From: an uncultured Sutterella sp.
GTDB lineage: Bacteria > Pseudomonadota > Gammaproteobacteria > Burkholderiales > Burkholderiaceae_F
DNA length: 64,000 nt
Direction: 5' to 3'
NCBI GenBank assembly: GCA_937906995.1
Contig: CALESB010000008.1
Location: forward strand, 1-64,000
Numbering within the stretch: the first letter of the stretch is position 1; each line of letters begins with the position of its first letter. This document shows, piece after piece, positions 43,015 to 52,245 of the stretch. The notes beneath the pieces are model-generated. The model was not told the origin of the DNA and did no database searches. It worked only from the letters and a program-made list of their open reading frames with translations. The position numbers and the translations under genes were made by a program.

Positions 43015-44418
43015 TTAGTGCATTTGCTTAGCCTTTTCAAAAGCTTCGTCGATGGTACCAACCATGTAGAAAGCTTGTTCAGGCAAAGCGTCGCATTCAC
43101 CGTCGACGATCATGCGGAAGCCGCGGATCGTTTCCTTCAACGGAACGTACTTACCAGGAGCGCCAGTAAAGACTTCTGCAACATGGAACGGTTGAGACAA
43201 GAAGCGTTGGATCTTACGAGCACGCATAACCGTTAACTTGTCTTCAGGAGCCAATTCATCCATACCCAAAATGGCGATGATGTCGCGCAATTCCTTGTAA
43301 CGTTGCAACGTTTCTTGGACACGACGGCAAATCGTATAGTGTTCATCACCAATGATCAACGGATCAACTTGGCGGCTGGTGGAGTCAAGCGGGTCAACAG
43401 CCGGGTAAATACCCAAAGCAGCGATGTCACGAGACAACACAACCGTAGCGTCCAAGTGACCGAAAGTCGTTGCCGGAGACGGGTCAGTCAAGTCGTCAGC
43501 AGGCACGTAAACGGCTTGAATGGAGGTAATAGAACCAACCTTCGTAGACGTAATACGTTCTTGCAAGCGACCCATTTCTTCAGCCAACGTCGGTTGATAA
43601 CCCACAGCAGAAGGCATACGACCGAGCAAAGCAGAAACTTCCGTACCAGCCAAGGTGTAACGATAAATGTTGTCAACGAACAACAAGATGTCGCGGCCTT
43701 CGTCACGGAAGGCTTCAGCCATCGTCAAACCCGTCAAAGCCACACGCAAACGGTTACCCGGAGGTTCGTTCATTTGACCGAACACCATGGCCACCTTATC
43801 CAACACGTGAGACTCTTCCATTTCGTGGTAGAAGTCATTACCTTCACGGGTACGTTCACCCACGCCTGCGAACACGGAGTAACCACCATATTGCTTAGCA
43901 ATATTGTTGATCAATTCCATCATGTTCACAGTCTTACCCACACCGGCACCACCGAAGAGACCGACCTTACCGCCCTTTGCGAACGGGCAAATCAAGTCAA
44001 TCACCTTAATACCGGTTTCGAGCAAGTCCACAGACGGGCTCAATTCGTCAAACTTCGGAGCAGGACGGTGAATTTCACGGCGTTCTTCTTCGCCGATCGG
44101 GCCGCAGTCGTCAATCGGGCGACCCAACACGTCCATAATACGACCCAAGGTCTTCGGGCCGACAGGCACAGAAATACCAGCGCCGGTGCTCTTCACCTTC
44201 ATGCCGCGTTGCAAACCTTCAGAGGCGCCCATGGCAATGGTACGAACCACGCCGTCGCCCAACTGTTGTTGCACTTCGAAGGTCAAGCCTTCTTCGGCAA
44301 GACTGTTGTTCTCATCTTTTTCTAAGATAAGGGCATCGTAAACTTTGGGCATTTGATCGCGCGGGAACTCAACGTCCACCACAGCGCCAATGACCTGAAC
44401 GATCTGTCCGATACTCAT
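43015..44418 (-). CDS. atpD: ATP synthase beta subunit
   Basis: Catalytic subunit of F1. 467 aa with the P-loop GGAGVGKT near 153-160, GERTREGNDFYHEM, the catalytic Glu in that segment, ILLFVDNIYRYT (DELSEED-region counterpart later as MDELAPEDK) and SRQVDPLI. Complete length. The codon choice is more GC-rich and restricted than in neighbouring genes, as is usual for a strongly expressed operon. A long antisense open frame on the plus strand (43303-44325) is a by-product of this bias. Confidence 0.98.
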   Translation of the reverse strand: MSIGQIVQVIGAVVDVEFPRDQMPKVYDALILEKDENNSLAEEGLTFEVQQQLGDGVVRTIAMGASEGLQRGMKVKSTGAGISVPVGPKTLGRIMDVLGRPIDDCGPIGEEERREIHRPAPKFDELSPSVDLLETGIKVIDLICPFAKGGKVGLFGGAGVGKTVNMMELINNIAKQYGGYSVFAGVGERTREGNDFYHEMEESHVLDKVAMVFGQMNEPPGNRLRVALTGLTMAEAFRDEGRDILLFVDNIYRYTLAGTEVSALLGRMPSAVGYQPTLAEEMGRLQERITSTKVGSITSIQAVYVPADDLTDPSPATTFGHLDATVVLSRDIAALGIYPAVDPLDSTSRQVDPLIIGDEHYTICRRVQETLQRYKELRDIIAILGMDELAPEDKLTVMRARKIQRFLSQPFHVAEVFTGAPGKYVPLKETIRGFRMIVDGECDALPEQAFYMVGTIDEAFEKAKQMH

Positions 44419-44432
44419 GGGAGATATCCTCT

Positions 44433-45317
44433 TTAAGACACGGCAGCAGCACCACCCACGATTTCAGTAATTTCCTTCGTGATGGCCGCTTGACGCGTCT
44501 TGTTGTAAACCAATTGCAAATCACCGATAAGCTTCTTAGCGTTATCGCTAGCGGCCTTCATTGCCACCATACGAGCACTTTGCTCAGAAGCCATGTTTTC
44601 TGCAACTGCTTGGTAAATTAATGCTTCGATGTAGCGCTTTAAGAGTACATCGAGAACCGTGGCGTCACTGGGTTCGTAGAGATAATCCCACGAATATTCC
44701 CGACGTTCTTCGCCAATCTCTTCAAGTCGATCACTCGACAAGGGCAAAAGTTGTTCAACAACCGGCTCTTGCTTCATCGCATTTACAAAGCGAGTGTAAG
44801 CAAGGTAGACCTTATCGATCTTACCGGCCGTGTAGAGCTCTAACTGTGCGCCAATAGCGCCAATTAATTGTTCCATTTGCGGACGATCACCAAGTTGTAC
44901 AACATTGGAAATCAATTCCACACCGGAGCGTTGCAAGAAACCAAGACCCTTATTACCGATAGCCGTAGCTTGAATAGCCACGCCTTCAGCATTCCAGTCC
45001 TTAATCTTGCCCAAAACCAAACGTTGAATGTTGGTATTGAGAGCTCCACACAAGCCTTTGTCCGTCGTCACCATGATCAGACCAACTTTAGCAGCACTCG
45101 CTTCATGCGGGCGCAAATACGGATGATCGTAGCTCGTCTGTGCCGTGGCTAAGTGAGCCACGATCGTACGGATATGTTCTCCGTACGGGCGAGAGGCGTG
45201 CATACGATCTTGCGCCTTACGCATCTTCGATGCCGCAACCATTTCCATCGCCTTTGTGATCTTGCGCGTATTTTGAACGCTCTTGATCTTGGCGCGAATT
45301 TCCTTGGTGCTAGGCAT
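44433..45317 (-). CDS. atpG: ATP synthase gamma subunit
   Basis: Rotor shaft of F1. 294 aa; begins MPSTKEIRAKIKSVQNTRKITKAMEMVAASKMRKAQ and ends AAITKEITEIVGGAAA, both halves of the coiled-coil axle. Complete length. It lies between atpA and atpD with 14- and 31-base gaps in the canonical order. Confidence 0.97.
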   Translation of the reverse strand: MPSTKEIRAKIKSVQNTRKITKAMEMVAASKMRKAQDRMHASRPYGEHIRTIVAHLATAQTSYDHPYLRPHEASAAKVGLIMVTTDKGLCGALNTNIQRLVLGKIKDWNAEGVAIQATAIGNKGLGFLQRSGVELISNVVQLGDRPQMEQLIGAIGAQLELYTAGKIDKVYLAYTRFVNAMKQEPVVEQLLPLSSDRLEEIGEERREYSWDYLYEPSDATVLDVLLKRYIEALIYQAVAENMASEQSARMVAMKAASDNAKKLIGDLQLVYNKTRQAAITKEITEIVGGAAAVS

Positions 45318-45348
45318 TTGGTCCCCTTTGGTGTTAATCGACTTCTAC

Positions 45349-46890
45349 TTAGTAGGCGCCGTTCTTCTTAAATTCAGTAACAGCTTTCAAGAGAAGATCC
45401 TTGTCTTCAGCAACAAGTTCCTTCTTCTCTTCGATACGTTGTACCAAGTCGGCATGCTTTTCGGCGAGGTGATCGCGCATAGCCTTTTCAAAGCGCAATG
45501 CGTCCTTAACCTCGATGCCATCATAGATGCCGTTTTCAACGCAGAAAAGAACCAAAGCTTCTTCCCAAACTTGCAACGGTTGGTATTGAGGTTGCTTCAT
45601 CAATTCAGTAACAACCTTACCGCGTTCCAATTGCTTACGGGTTGCGTCGTCCAAGTCAGAGGCAAATTGAGCAAAAGCTGCCAATTCACGATATTGAGCC
45701 AGAGCCAAACGAACACCACCACCGAGCTTCTTAATAACCTTGGTTTGTGCAGCACCACCAACGCGGGACACAGAAATACCCGGGTTGATAGCCGGACGAA
45801 TACCAGCATTAAAGAGGTCGGTTTCCAAGAAGATTTGACCGTCAGTAATAGAAATCACGTTGGTCGGCACGAAAGCCGTAACGTCACCAGCTTGCGTTTC
45901 AATGATCGGCAAAGCCGTCATAGAACCAGTCTTACCCTTAACAGCACCCTTCGTGAAGCGTTCGACATAAGCCGGGTTCACGCGGGCAGCGCGTTCCAAC
46001 AAGCGGCTGTGCAAGTAGAACACGTCACCAGGATATGCTTCACGTCCAGGCGGACGGCGCAACAACAAGGAGATTTGACGATAAGCCCAAGCTTGCTTGG
46101 TCAAGTCATCATAAACAATCAAAGAGTCTTGACCGCGATCGCGGAAGTATTCACCCATCGTAGCACCAGCGTACGGGGCAATGTATTGCAATGCGGCAGA
46201 TTCAGAAGCGCTAGCGGCCACGATAATCGTGTAGTCCATAGCGCCATGTTCTTCCAACTTACGAACAACGTTGGCAATTGTAGAAGCCTTTTGACCGATA
46301 GCAACGTAAACACAAATAAGGTCTTTACCCTTTTGGTTGATGATCGTGTCCAAAGCAACAGCGGTCTTACCCGTTTGACGGTCACCAATGATCAATTCAC
46401 GTTGACCACGGCCGATCGGCACCATTGCGTCGATAGACTTCAAGCCAGTTTGAACCGGTTGAGAAACAGATTGACGATCGATAACGCCAGGAGCGACCTT
46501 TTCAACGACGTCAAATTCGTCGGTGTCGATCGGACCCTTACCATCGATCGGTTGGCCCAAAGCGTTGACCACACGGCCAATCAACTTCGGACCAACGGGC
46601 ACTTGAAGAATGCGACCCGTCGTCTTAACGATATCGCCTTCACTAATGTGCTCGTAGTTACCAAGAATAACTGCACCCACGGAATCACGTTCAAGGTTCA
46701 AAGCCAAACCATACGTGCTGTTGGGGAATTCCAACATTTCGCCTTGCATCACGTCAGAAAGACCGTGAACACGGCAAATACCGTCGGTCACAGAGACCAC
46801 GGTACCTTGGGTGCGAAGATCAGCGGAGACCCCAAGGCCTTCGATGCGCTTTTTCAGCAATTCGCTGATTTCACTAGGATTGAGTTGCAT
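45349..46890 (-). CDS. atpA: ATP synthase alpha subunit
   Basis: Non-catalytic nucleotide-binding subunit of F1. 513 aa with P-loop GDRQTGKT near 169-176, LIVYDDLTKQA, and the alpha/beta signature PAINPGISVSRVGG. N-terminus MQLNPSEISELLKKRIEGL matches family. Complete. As with atpD, biased codon use creates a 573-codon antisense open frame (45283-47004) that is not a gene. Confidence 0.98.
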   Translation of the reverse strand: MQLNPSEISELLKKRIEGLGVSADLRTQGTVVSVTDGICRVHGLSDVMQGEMLEFPNSTYGLALNLERDSVGAVILGNYEHISEGDIVKTTGRILQVPVGPKLIGRVVNALGQPIDGKGPIDTDEFDVVEKVAPGVIDRQSVSQPVQTGLKSIDAMVPIGRGQRELIIGDRQTGKTAVALDTIINQKGKDLICVYVAIGQKASTIANVVRKLEEHGAMDYTIIVAASASESAALQYIAPYAGATMGEYFRDRGQDSLIVYDDLTKQAWAYRQISLLLRRPPGREAYPGDVFYLHSRLLERAARVNPAYVERFTKGAVKGKTGSMTALPIIETQAGDVTAFVPTNVISITDGQIFLETDLFNAGIRPAINPGISVSRVGGAAQTKVIKKLGGGVRLALAQYRELAAFAQFASDLDDATRKQLERGKVVTELMKQPQYQPLQVWEEALVLFCVENGIYDGIEVKDALRFEKAMRDHLAEKHADLVQRIEEKKELVAEDKDLLLKAVTEFKKNGAY

Positions 46891-46908
46891 TTCTTACAGC
46901 TCCGAAAT

Positions 46909-47460
46909 TTATGCGGTGAGTGCCTCTTGCATTTGAGCAAGGCGCGTTTGAATCGATCCGTCAAGCGTCTTATCGCCAACCTTCACACGGACACCACCAA
47001 TTAAACCTTCATTAATGGTTACGATTGGCGTCAACTTAAGTCCGGGGAAGCGATTTCCAAGAGCAGAAATTAAAGTATTTACTTCTTCCTCGCTCATAGG
47101 GAAAGCAGACTCAATATGTGCATCTGCTACACCTTCGGATTGATTTTTAAGTTCGCGGAATTGACGTGCGATTTCCGGCACAGCTTCCAAGCGACCGTTC
47201 TCAACGACCACCTTCAACAAATTAGCGGCCTCTGCGGGAATATCTTGACCTAAAACAGCCAAAATCAACTCACAGATTTGCTCCGAACTAACCTTGGGTT
47301 CCCCGATAAGGGAAACGAGTTCAGGAGAGGTCACCACTTGGGCAATACCATCCATAACAGCAGCCAAATCGGCAGCTTCCTTAGGTCCCTTTTTTGCGTC
47401 GCGCAAAGCTAACAAAAGAGCTTGTGCGTAGGGACGGGCAATCGTCGAAAGTTCAGCCAT
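46909..47460 (-). CDS. atpH: ATP synthase delta subunit
   Basis: Peripheral-stalk connector between F1 and b subunits. 183 aa: MAELSTIARPYAQALLLALRDA at the start and the C-terminal LTPIVTINEGLIGGVRVKVGDKTLDGSIQTRL, both family hallmarks. The ATG at 47460 lies two bases past the atpF stop and begins the conserved segment; a TTG two codons earlier is less likely. Complete. Confidence 0.96.
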   Translation of the reverse strand: MAELSTIARPYAQALLLALRDAKKGPKEAADLAAVMDGIAQVVTSPELVSLIGEPKVSSEQICELILAVLGQDIPAEAANLLKVVVENGRLEAVPEIARQFRELKNQSEGVADAHIESAFPMSEEEVNTLISALGNRFPGLKLTPIVTINEGLIGGVRVKVGDKTLDGSIQTRLAQMQEALTA

Positions 47461-47462
47461 AA

Positions 47463-47933
47463 TCAAAGCTTAGCCTTCAATTGTTCAAGCATTTCTGCGT
47501 GAACTTTAGTGTCAACCTCGCGACGAAGGATTTGTTCAGCACCGGCAACAGCTAAGCGAGCAACTTCTGCACGCAATTGCTCACGAACGCGTTGTGCTTC
47601 TTGAGCAACTTCAGCCTTTGCAGATTCGATAATACGATCTGCTTCAGCTTGAGCTTGAGCCTTAGCTTCTTCAACAATTGCTTGGCCACGCTTTTCGCTG
47701 TCATTCACGATACCCAAAGCTTGAGCACGTGCTTCAGCCTTGATTGCTTGAACTTCCTTTTGGGCTTCCGCTAAGGCCATTTCACCTTTATCGGCAGCAG
47801 CCAAACCTCCGTCAATCTTCTTTTGTCGCTCTTCGATTGCTCGAATGAGCGGCGGCCAAATGTACTTCATCGTGACCCAGGCACCGAAGAAGAACACGGC
47901 CATCTGTACAAACAGAGAAGCATTGATGTTCAT
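47463..47933 (-). CDS. atpF: ATP synthase b subunit
   Basis: Membrane-anchored peripheral stalk. 156 aa: one N-terminal helix (about 5-25; LFVQMAVFFFGAWVTMKYIWPPL) and a long charged, Ala/Glu/Gln-rich coiled coil to the C-terminus. Length equals E. coli AtpF. Stop overlaps nothing but is only two bases from the atpH start, so translation is probably coupled. Confidence 0.96.
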   Translation of the reverse strand: MNINASLFVQMAVFFFGAWVTMKYIWPPLIRAIEERQKKIDGGLAAADKGEMALAEAQKEVQAIKAEARAQALGIVNDSEKRGQAIVEEAKAQAQAEADRIIESAKAEVAQEAQRVREQLRAEVARLAVAGAEQILRREVDTKVHAEMLEQLKAKL

Positions 47934-48026
47934 TATTAGAACCCCGTTATGTCAATTAGCACGCTCACAACTCGCTGTGAGTGCTAACTAACGCCGTTAA
48001 TAAAAGAATCTTTGAAAAAGCTTTTA

Positions 48027-48269
48027 TTAGCCGACAAACGGATTAGCAAAAGCGAACATCATAGCGATACCAACACCGATCAAGAAAGCGGCGTCGATAA
48101 GACCGGCCAACAAGAACATCTTGGTTTGCAAGGCGTTCATCAATTCAGGTTGACGAGCAGCAGCTTCGAGGTACTTAGAACCCATGATAGCGATACCGAG
48201 ACAAGCACCAATAGCACCGAGACCGATGATGAGGCCAGCAGCTAAGGCAACAAAAGCGACGTTGGTCAT
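48027..48269 (-). CDS. atpE: ATP synthase c subunit
   Basis: Proteolipid of the Fo rotor ring. 80 aa, two helices with a polar loop AARQPE (37-42) and the ion-binding carboxylate Asp59 in LAGLIDAAFLIGVG. The absence of the Na+ set (Gln in helix 1, Glu-Ser/Thr in helix 2) points to proton coupling. Glycine-rich helix 1 GLIIGLGAIGACLGIAIMG is normal. Confidence 0.97.
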   Translation of the reverse strand: MTNVAFVALAAGLIIGLGAIGACLGIAIMGSKYLEAAARQPELMNALQTKMFLLAGLIDAAFLIGVGIAMMFAFANPFVG

Positions 48270-48336
48270 TGCAAAACTCCTTAATCCTAAAAAAATGGGA
48301 GTAAAAGAAAAAATAAAAAAGTAAAAAAGCTAGTGA

Positions 48337-49164
48337 TTAGTGACCTTCATGAGCTTGACCAATGTAAACCAAGGTCAACATCATCATGATGAAAGCTTGT
48401 AAGATCACGATCAACACGTGGAAGAGCCACCAGCAGATCCCTGCCACAGCGTGACCAAACACACCAAAGAGACTCAAGCCGTCAAAGCCGGCCCAGAGGC
48501 TACCTAAGAGTGCGATCAAGAAAAAGACTAATTCCCCTGCATACATATTACCGAACAACCGCATGCCCAAAGAAACGGTCTTTGCAGCATATTCGATAAG
48601 ATTCAATGCGAAATTAAACGGCCAAAGCAACGGATTGGAGCCAAACGGAGCCGTGAAAAGTTCACGACTGAAGCCACCAAATCCCTTGATTTTTACGCCG
48701 TAATAAATCATAAGGAGAAGCACGCCCATAGAAATACCCATCGTACCGTTTAAGTCGGCCGTCGGGAGCGGACGCAAATAGTGAACGCCAAACCAAGCTG
48801 CAATCGTCGGTAATAAATCTACCGGGATCAAGTCGATGGCATTCATTAACACAACCCAAACAAACACGGTCAATGCCAAGGGGGCAATAAAAGTACGGTC
48901 CCCATGAACAATCGACTTTGCTTGTTCGTCTACAAATTCAACGAGCATTTCGACGGCACATTGCCATTTACCCGGAACGCCTGACGTAGCCTTACACGCA
49001 CCCTTGTATAACAAGAATAACGTCAAAGCCATAATCAAAATTGAAAATGTAAGCGTGTCAATATTAATCACTGAGAAATCGACAATGCTCGATTGCGCAG
49101 TGGAAGACAAATGCTTCAAGTGGTGAGTAATATACTCGGTAGCGGTGAGAGCTTCAGCTGCCAT
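48337..49164 (-). CDS. atpB: ATP synthase a subunit
   Basis: Stator channel subunit of Fo. 275 aa with five or six helices; the essential Arg is in AKTVSLGMRLFGNMYAGEL, followed by the C-terminal segment LIVILQAFIMMMLTLVYIGQAHEGH. The ATG at 49164 is two bases after the atpI stop and has GAGAA upstream; the longer frame into atpI is unlikely. Complete. Confidence 0.96.
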   Translation of the reverse strand: MAAEALTATEYITHHLKHLSSTAQSSIVDFSVINIDTLTFSILIMALTLFLLYKGACKATSGVPGKWQCAVEMLVEFVDEQAKSIVHGDRTFIAPLALTVFVWVVLMNAIDLIPVDLLPTIAAWFGVHYLRPLPTADLNGTMGISMGVLLLMIYYGVKIKGFGGFSRELFTAPFGSNPLLWPFNFALNLIEYAAKTVSLGMRLFGNMYAGELVFFLIALLGSLWAGFDGLSLFGVFGHAVAGICWWLFHVLIVILQAFIMMMLTLVYIGQAHEGH

Positions 49165-49166
49165 GT

Positions 49167-49508
49167 TTATTCTCGGGTTAGAAGTCCCAAAAAGGAACAA
49201 TTCAAGACCACAATCATCGTAAAGATCATTGCGGGCCAGACTAAGTCCTTATACAACATCACAATAAGCACTAATAATAGTGCCATTGCAATGAGTTTAA
49301 TGAACTCGCCAATAAGGAAGAACAACGGTGAAGATGAGGGACTTAATTTGCCTAAGGCACTCAAATTCGCCGCAAATAGTGCATTCGGCACTGAACAGGC
49401 CATACCTGTTAACAACGCAGAAACAGCCGCATTTCCTCCCCCCAAAAGGGCAGAAATTGCAGCAACTCCAAATGTGGCTAAGATCTGTAGTAAAACGATT
49501 TTGCTCAT
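49167..49508 (-). CDS. atpI: ATP synthase subunit I (AtpI-like)
   Basis: A 113-aa membrane protein with four hydrophobic segments at the head of the atp operon. Position plus the pattern GGGNAAVSALLTGMACSVPNALFAANLS, then EFIKLIAMALLLVLIVMLYKDL matches the ATP synthase I protein family of Proteobacteria, thought to assist c-ring assembly. Only moderate sequence conservation is typical of this family. Confidence 0.85.
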   Translation of the reverse strand: MSKIVLLQILATFGVAAISALLGGGNAAVSALLTGMACSVPNALFAANLSALGKLSPSSSPLFFLIGEFIKLIAMALLLVLIVMLYKDLVWPAMIFTMIVVLNCSFLGLLTRE

Positions 49509-49551
49509 ATTTTTAGTAAAGCCGCCTCTACAAACCCGTCATTAAGGCGGA

Positions 49552-49580
49552 ATTATACGTTACGTTACTTATATAAACAA
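49552..49580 (-). promoter_or_regulatory. Probable atp operon promoter
   Basis: On the minus strand TTGTTT (49575-49580), 17 bases, then a perfect -10 TATAAT (49552-49557), 44 bases before the atpI start codon. Its -35 abuts the parB terminator stem. Confidence 0.6.
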
Positions 49581-49615
49581 GGGTTTACACTAATGAATTT
49601 CCAGTGTAAACCCTT
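49579..49615 (-). terminator. Terminator of the parAB transcript
   Basis: Perfect 13-bp stem AAGGGTTTACACT/AGTGTAAACCCTT with an 11-base loop, 39 bases past the parB stop, followed on the minus strand by the T-rich TTGTTTATAT. Confidence 0.75.
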
Positions 49616-49653
49616 AGTCCAAAAGAACACTTTTTTCTTGCTAATTTAATTAG

Positions 49654-50544
49654 TTAGTCGAATTGACCAAAGTGAGCAATGATTCCATCTAATTGATCAT
49701 AGCTAGAGAATTCGATAACTAACCTTCCTTTCCCCTTTTGATTTGCAGAGACTTTCACTTTTGCACCAATAGCATTGGATAAATTCTCTTCAAGTCTCAC
49801 CGTATCATTATCACTTTTGGGGGTATGCAAGGCAGTTTTAGCTTTCTGCTTTTTTGATTCTAGTTGTCCGACAAGAGTTTCAACTTGTCGAACGGAGAGC
49901 CCCTTGGAAATTACTTCCTGAGCAACAGCAACTTGCATCGCAGGCTCTAAAGCTAATAATGCTCGGGCCTGTCCCATCGACAACTTATTACTCATTAATA
50001 ACTCTTGAACAGGCTTAGCTAAATTAAGCAACCGCAATAAGTTACTTGTTGCTGCACGGCTACGACCAATTGCTTGAGCTGCAGACTCATGCGTCATCGA
50101 AAATTCAGAAATCAATCGCTGAATACCTGCCGCTTCCTCTAAAGGATTTAAATTTTCTCTTTGAATATTCTCAATTAATGCCCAAGCAAGAGCCTTTTCA
50201 TCAGAAATCTTTCTAACGATTACGGGAACTTTTTTCAACCCTGCAATTTTAGAAGCTCTGAATCTACGTTCACCCGCAATGATTTCATATTTCGTTTTAG
50301 ATATTGGGCGAACAATGATTGGAGAAATTAACCCTTGCTCTTTAATTGACTGAGCCAACTCCTCCAATGAGGTTGAATCCATCTGAGTTCGAGGTTGATA
50401 AACACCGGCTTGGATTTTATTAACATCTAATTCCGAAATAGAGTCATCGTTTTCAGGGGTTACCACAATTACCGGATCCTTTTTCTCACCAAGCAAAGCA
50501 TCTAAACCCTTGCCTAATCCCCCTCGGGGCTTTCTAGTTGCCAT
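49654..50544 (-). CDS. parB: Chromosome-partitioning protein ParB
   Basis: CTP-dependent DNA clamp that loads at parS and helps segregate the origin. 296 aa: basic N-terminus with the ParA-stimulating motif GLGKGLDALLG (about 8-18), the CTPase/ParB nuclease-like domain with SIKEQGLISPIIVRP and box II GERRFRASKIAGL, a KorB-type HTH (MTHESAAQAIGRSRAATSNLLRLL), and a C-terminal dimerisation domain. It begins right after the parA stop. Three parS-like sites lie within 5 kb upstream. Confidence 0.97.
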   Translation of the reverse strand: MATRKPRGGLGKGLDALLGEKKDPVIVVTPENDDSISELDVNKIQAGVYQPRTQMDSTSLEELAQSIKEQGLISPIIVRPISKTKYEIIAGERRFRASKIAGLKKVPVIVRKISDEKALAWALIENIQRENLNPLEEAAGIQRLISEFSMTHESAAQAIGRSRAATSNLLRLLNLAKPVQELLMSNKLSMGQARALLALEPAMQVAVAQEVISKGLSVRQVETLVGQLESKKQKAKTALHTPKSDNDTVRLEENLSNAIGAKVKVSANQKGKGRLVIEFSSYDQLDGIIAHFGQFD

Positions 50545-51336
50545 TTACTTTACCTCCGACTTTTTCTTGAATTTTTTCATACGCTTCAAAAACTCAGTCC
50601 CAAACTCCATATATGCCTTAGCTCCTTTACTAGACTTATCATAAAGTACACCTGGCAAACCATAACTAGGAGCTTCAGCTAATCTCACATTACGAGGGAT
50701 CACCGTTTTAAAAACTTTATCTCCAAAAAACTCAGTCAACTGCTCACTCACCTGCTGTTGCAAAGTCACTCGAGGATCAAACATTACTCTTAACAAACCG
50801 ATCAATGTTAAGTTAGGATTCTTATCTGCTTGAATGCGCTTCACCGATCCCACTAAATCAGTCAGTCCCTCCATTGCAAAGTATTCACATTGCATAGGAA
50901 CGATCACTCCACGTGCACAACAAAGTGCATTGATCGTTAACATCGACAAAGACGGAGGACAGTCAATAATGATAAAATCATATTTATCCTGTTGATTTTC
51001 AAGAGATTTTATCAACCGTTCATCTCGATCTTCTAGTTCAACCAACTCAACCTCTGCCCCTGCTAATTCTCTATTTGCAGGCAACACATCATAGCCTGCC
51101 TCATGAGAATGAACCACAACGCTTTCAAAGCTTGCTTGATCAAACAAAAGTTGATAAATCGTCTCTTTCACTTCTTCTTTCGCAATACCACTTCCGGTTG
51201 TAGCATTACCTTGGGGATCCAAATCAATTAAAAGAACCCTTTGTTTCAATTGTGCGAGTGAAGCAGACAAATTAACAGCTGTTGTTGTTTTACCAACACC
51301 GCCTTTTTGATTTGCAACGCAAAATACTAAAGCCAT
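50545..51336 (-). CDS. parA: Chromosome-partitioning ATPase ParA (Soj)
   Basis: Walker-type ATPase that moves ParB-parS complexes. 263 aa with deviant Walker A KGGVGKTT at 11-18, Walker A' LIDLDPQGNATTGSG, and Walker B FIIIDCPPSLSMLT. The absence of an N-terminal HTH marks it as a chromosomal Soj-type ParA. The stop codon is directly followed by the parB ATG, so the two are translationally coupled. Confidence 0.97.
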   Translation of the reverse strand: MALVFCVANQKGGVGKTTTAVNLSASLAQLKQRVLLIDLDPQGNATTGSGIAKEEVKETIYQLLFDQASFESVVVHSHEAGYDVLPANRELAGAEVELVELEDRDERLIKSLENQQDKYDFIIIDCPPSLSMLTINALCCARGVIVPMQCEYFAMEGLTDLVGSVKRIQADKNPNLTLIGLLRVMFDPRVTLQQQVSEQLTEFFGDKVFKTVIPRNVRLAEAPSYGLPGVLYDKSSKGAKAYMEFGTEFLKRMKKFKKKSEVK

Positions 51337-51357
51337 TCAAAAAATCCTTTTTTATTT

Positions 51358-52014
51358 TTAAACCTTAGGAAGGCTTAACCACAACTCACTAAAACCTTGC
51401 CAGAAAACAGAAATACCAATACACAACAAAATAAATGCAAACACGCGAGATAAAGCGTCAGCTCCTGTTGTTCCAACTGCTTTACTTACACGGTCGCAAT
51501 ATCGATAACAAATATAAACGGTCAACAATGTTGCTACTGTTGCCAAAAGACAGCCAGCTAAAGCAAAAAGTCCTTGTCCTAGCGTACCAGTACCAATTGC
51601 CGTTGCGACAGCGATCATACCCGGCCCCATGGTCAGCGGTAATGTTATGGGATAAAACGCCATCGATAACAATTTCTTTCTAGACTTAGGGGGTTCTATT
51701 GTTGCATTATCAGAGTCACCGACAGAACTAGCATCATTTAAAGCTTTCCAACCAGCAGATATCAAAACGACACCACCACCAACTCGTAAAACTCCTAGAG
51801 AGATCCCAAAAAAGCTCAAAATAATATGCCCAGCAAATAAGCTAATGAGTAAGATAATCATCGAATAAAATACAATTCGATTAACCATCATTTTTCTAGT
51901 CTCATCATCAATATTTGGAGTCAATGACAAAAAAAACATTGCTCCGCCAAAAGGATTAAGCACAGGAATAAACGAGGCAAAAGTAAATAAAAACGTGCTA
52001 ATTACTTGATCCAT
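51358..52014 (-). CDS. MarC family integral membrane protein (second copy)
   Basis: A 218-aa protein with six hydrophobic helices and the MarC family text LNPFGGAMFFLSLTPNIDDETRK, FFGISLGVLRVGGGVVLISAGWKAL, AFYPITLPLTMGPGMIAVATAIG and a C-terminal ILLCIGISVFWQG. Same length as the MarC protein at 32.0-32.7 kb, but distinct in sequence. It lies between rsmG and parA in the same direction. Function unknown. Confidence 0.88.
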   Translation of the reverse strand: MDQVISTFLFTFASFIPVLNPFGGAMFFLSLTPNIDDETRKMMVNRIVFYSMIILLISLFAGHIILSFFGISLGVLRVGGGVVLISAGWKALNDASSVGDSDNATIEPPKSRKKLLSMAFYPITLPLTMGPGMIAVATAIGTGTLGQGLFALAGCLLATVATLLTVYICYRYCDRVSKAVGTTGADALSRVFAFILLCIGISVFWQGFSELWLSLPKV

Positions 52015-52102
52015 CTCATCACCTATAAATTATCAAGCAAAAGAAGACTCAAATGAAATTGTGTCACAACAACATCGAAATTGCCCTCTTTCTAACAAGA
52101 AA

Positions 52103-52134
52103 AAGTCGATTGTTTCACATGAAACAATCGACTT
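52103..52134. promoter_or_regulatory. parS-like site inside a perfect 32-bp palindrome
   Basis: TGTTTCACATGAAACA (52111-52126) differs from the canonical parS TGTTTCACGTGAAACA by one central base. Its arms are extended to a 15-bp inverted repeat (52103-52134), and TTTTTC follows on the minus strand, so it could also end the rsmG transcript. Confidence 0.75.
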
Positions 52135-52245
52135 AATACTTATTTAACACATATTAAAAAATCAAAATTTACTGCAAGCAATTGCTTTAAATAAGATATT
52201 TCCAACTTTTGTTTATTTTTTAAGCTTTTTATTTTCTAAAAAACT

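Noticed and set aside
43303..44325. 340-codon plus-strand open frame antisense to atpD
   Set aside because: Same antisense artefact; atpD on the minus strand is complete and highly conserved.
45283..47004. 573-codon plus-strand open frame antisense to atpA
   Set aside because: Composition follows the complement of strongly biased atpA codons; the product is Asn/Thr/Arg/His-rich with no domain, and the minus-strand gene is certain.
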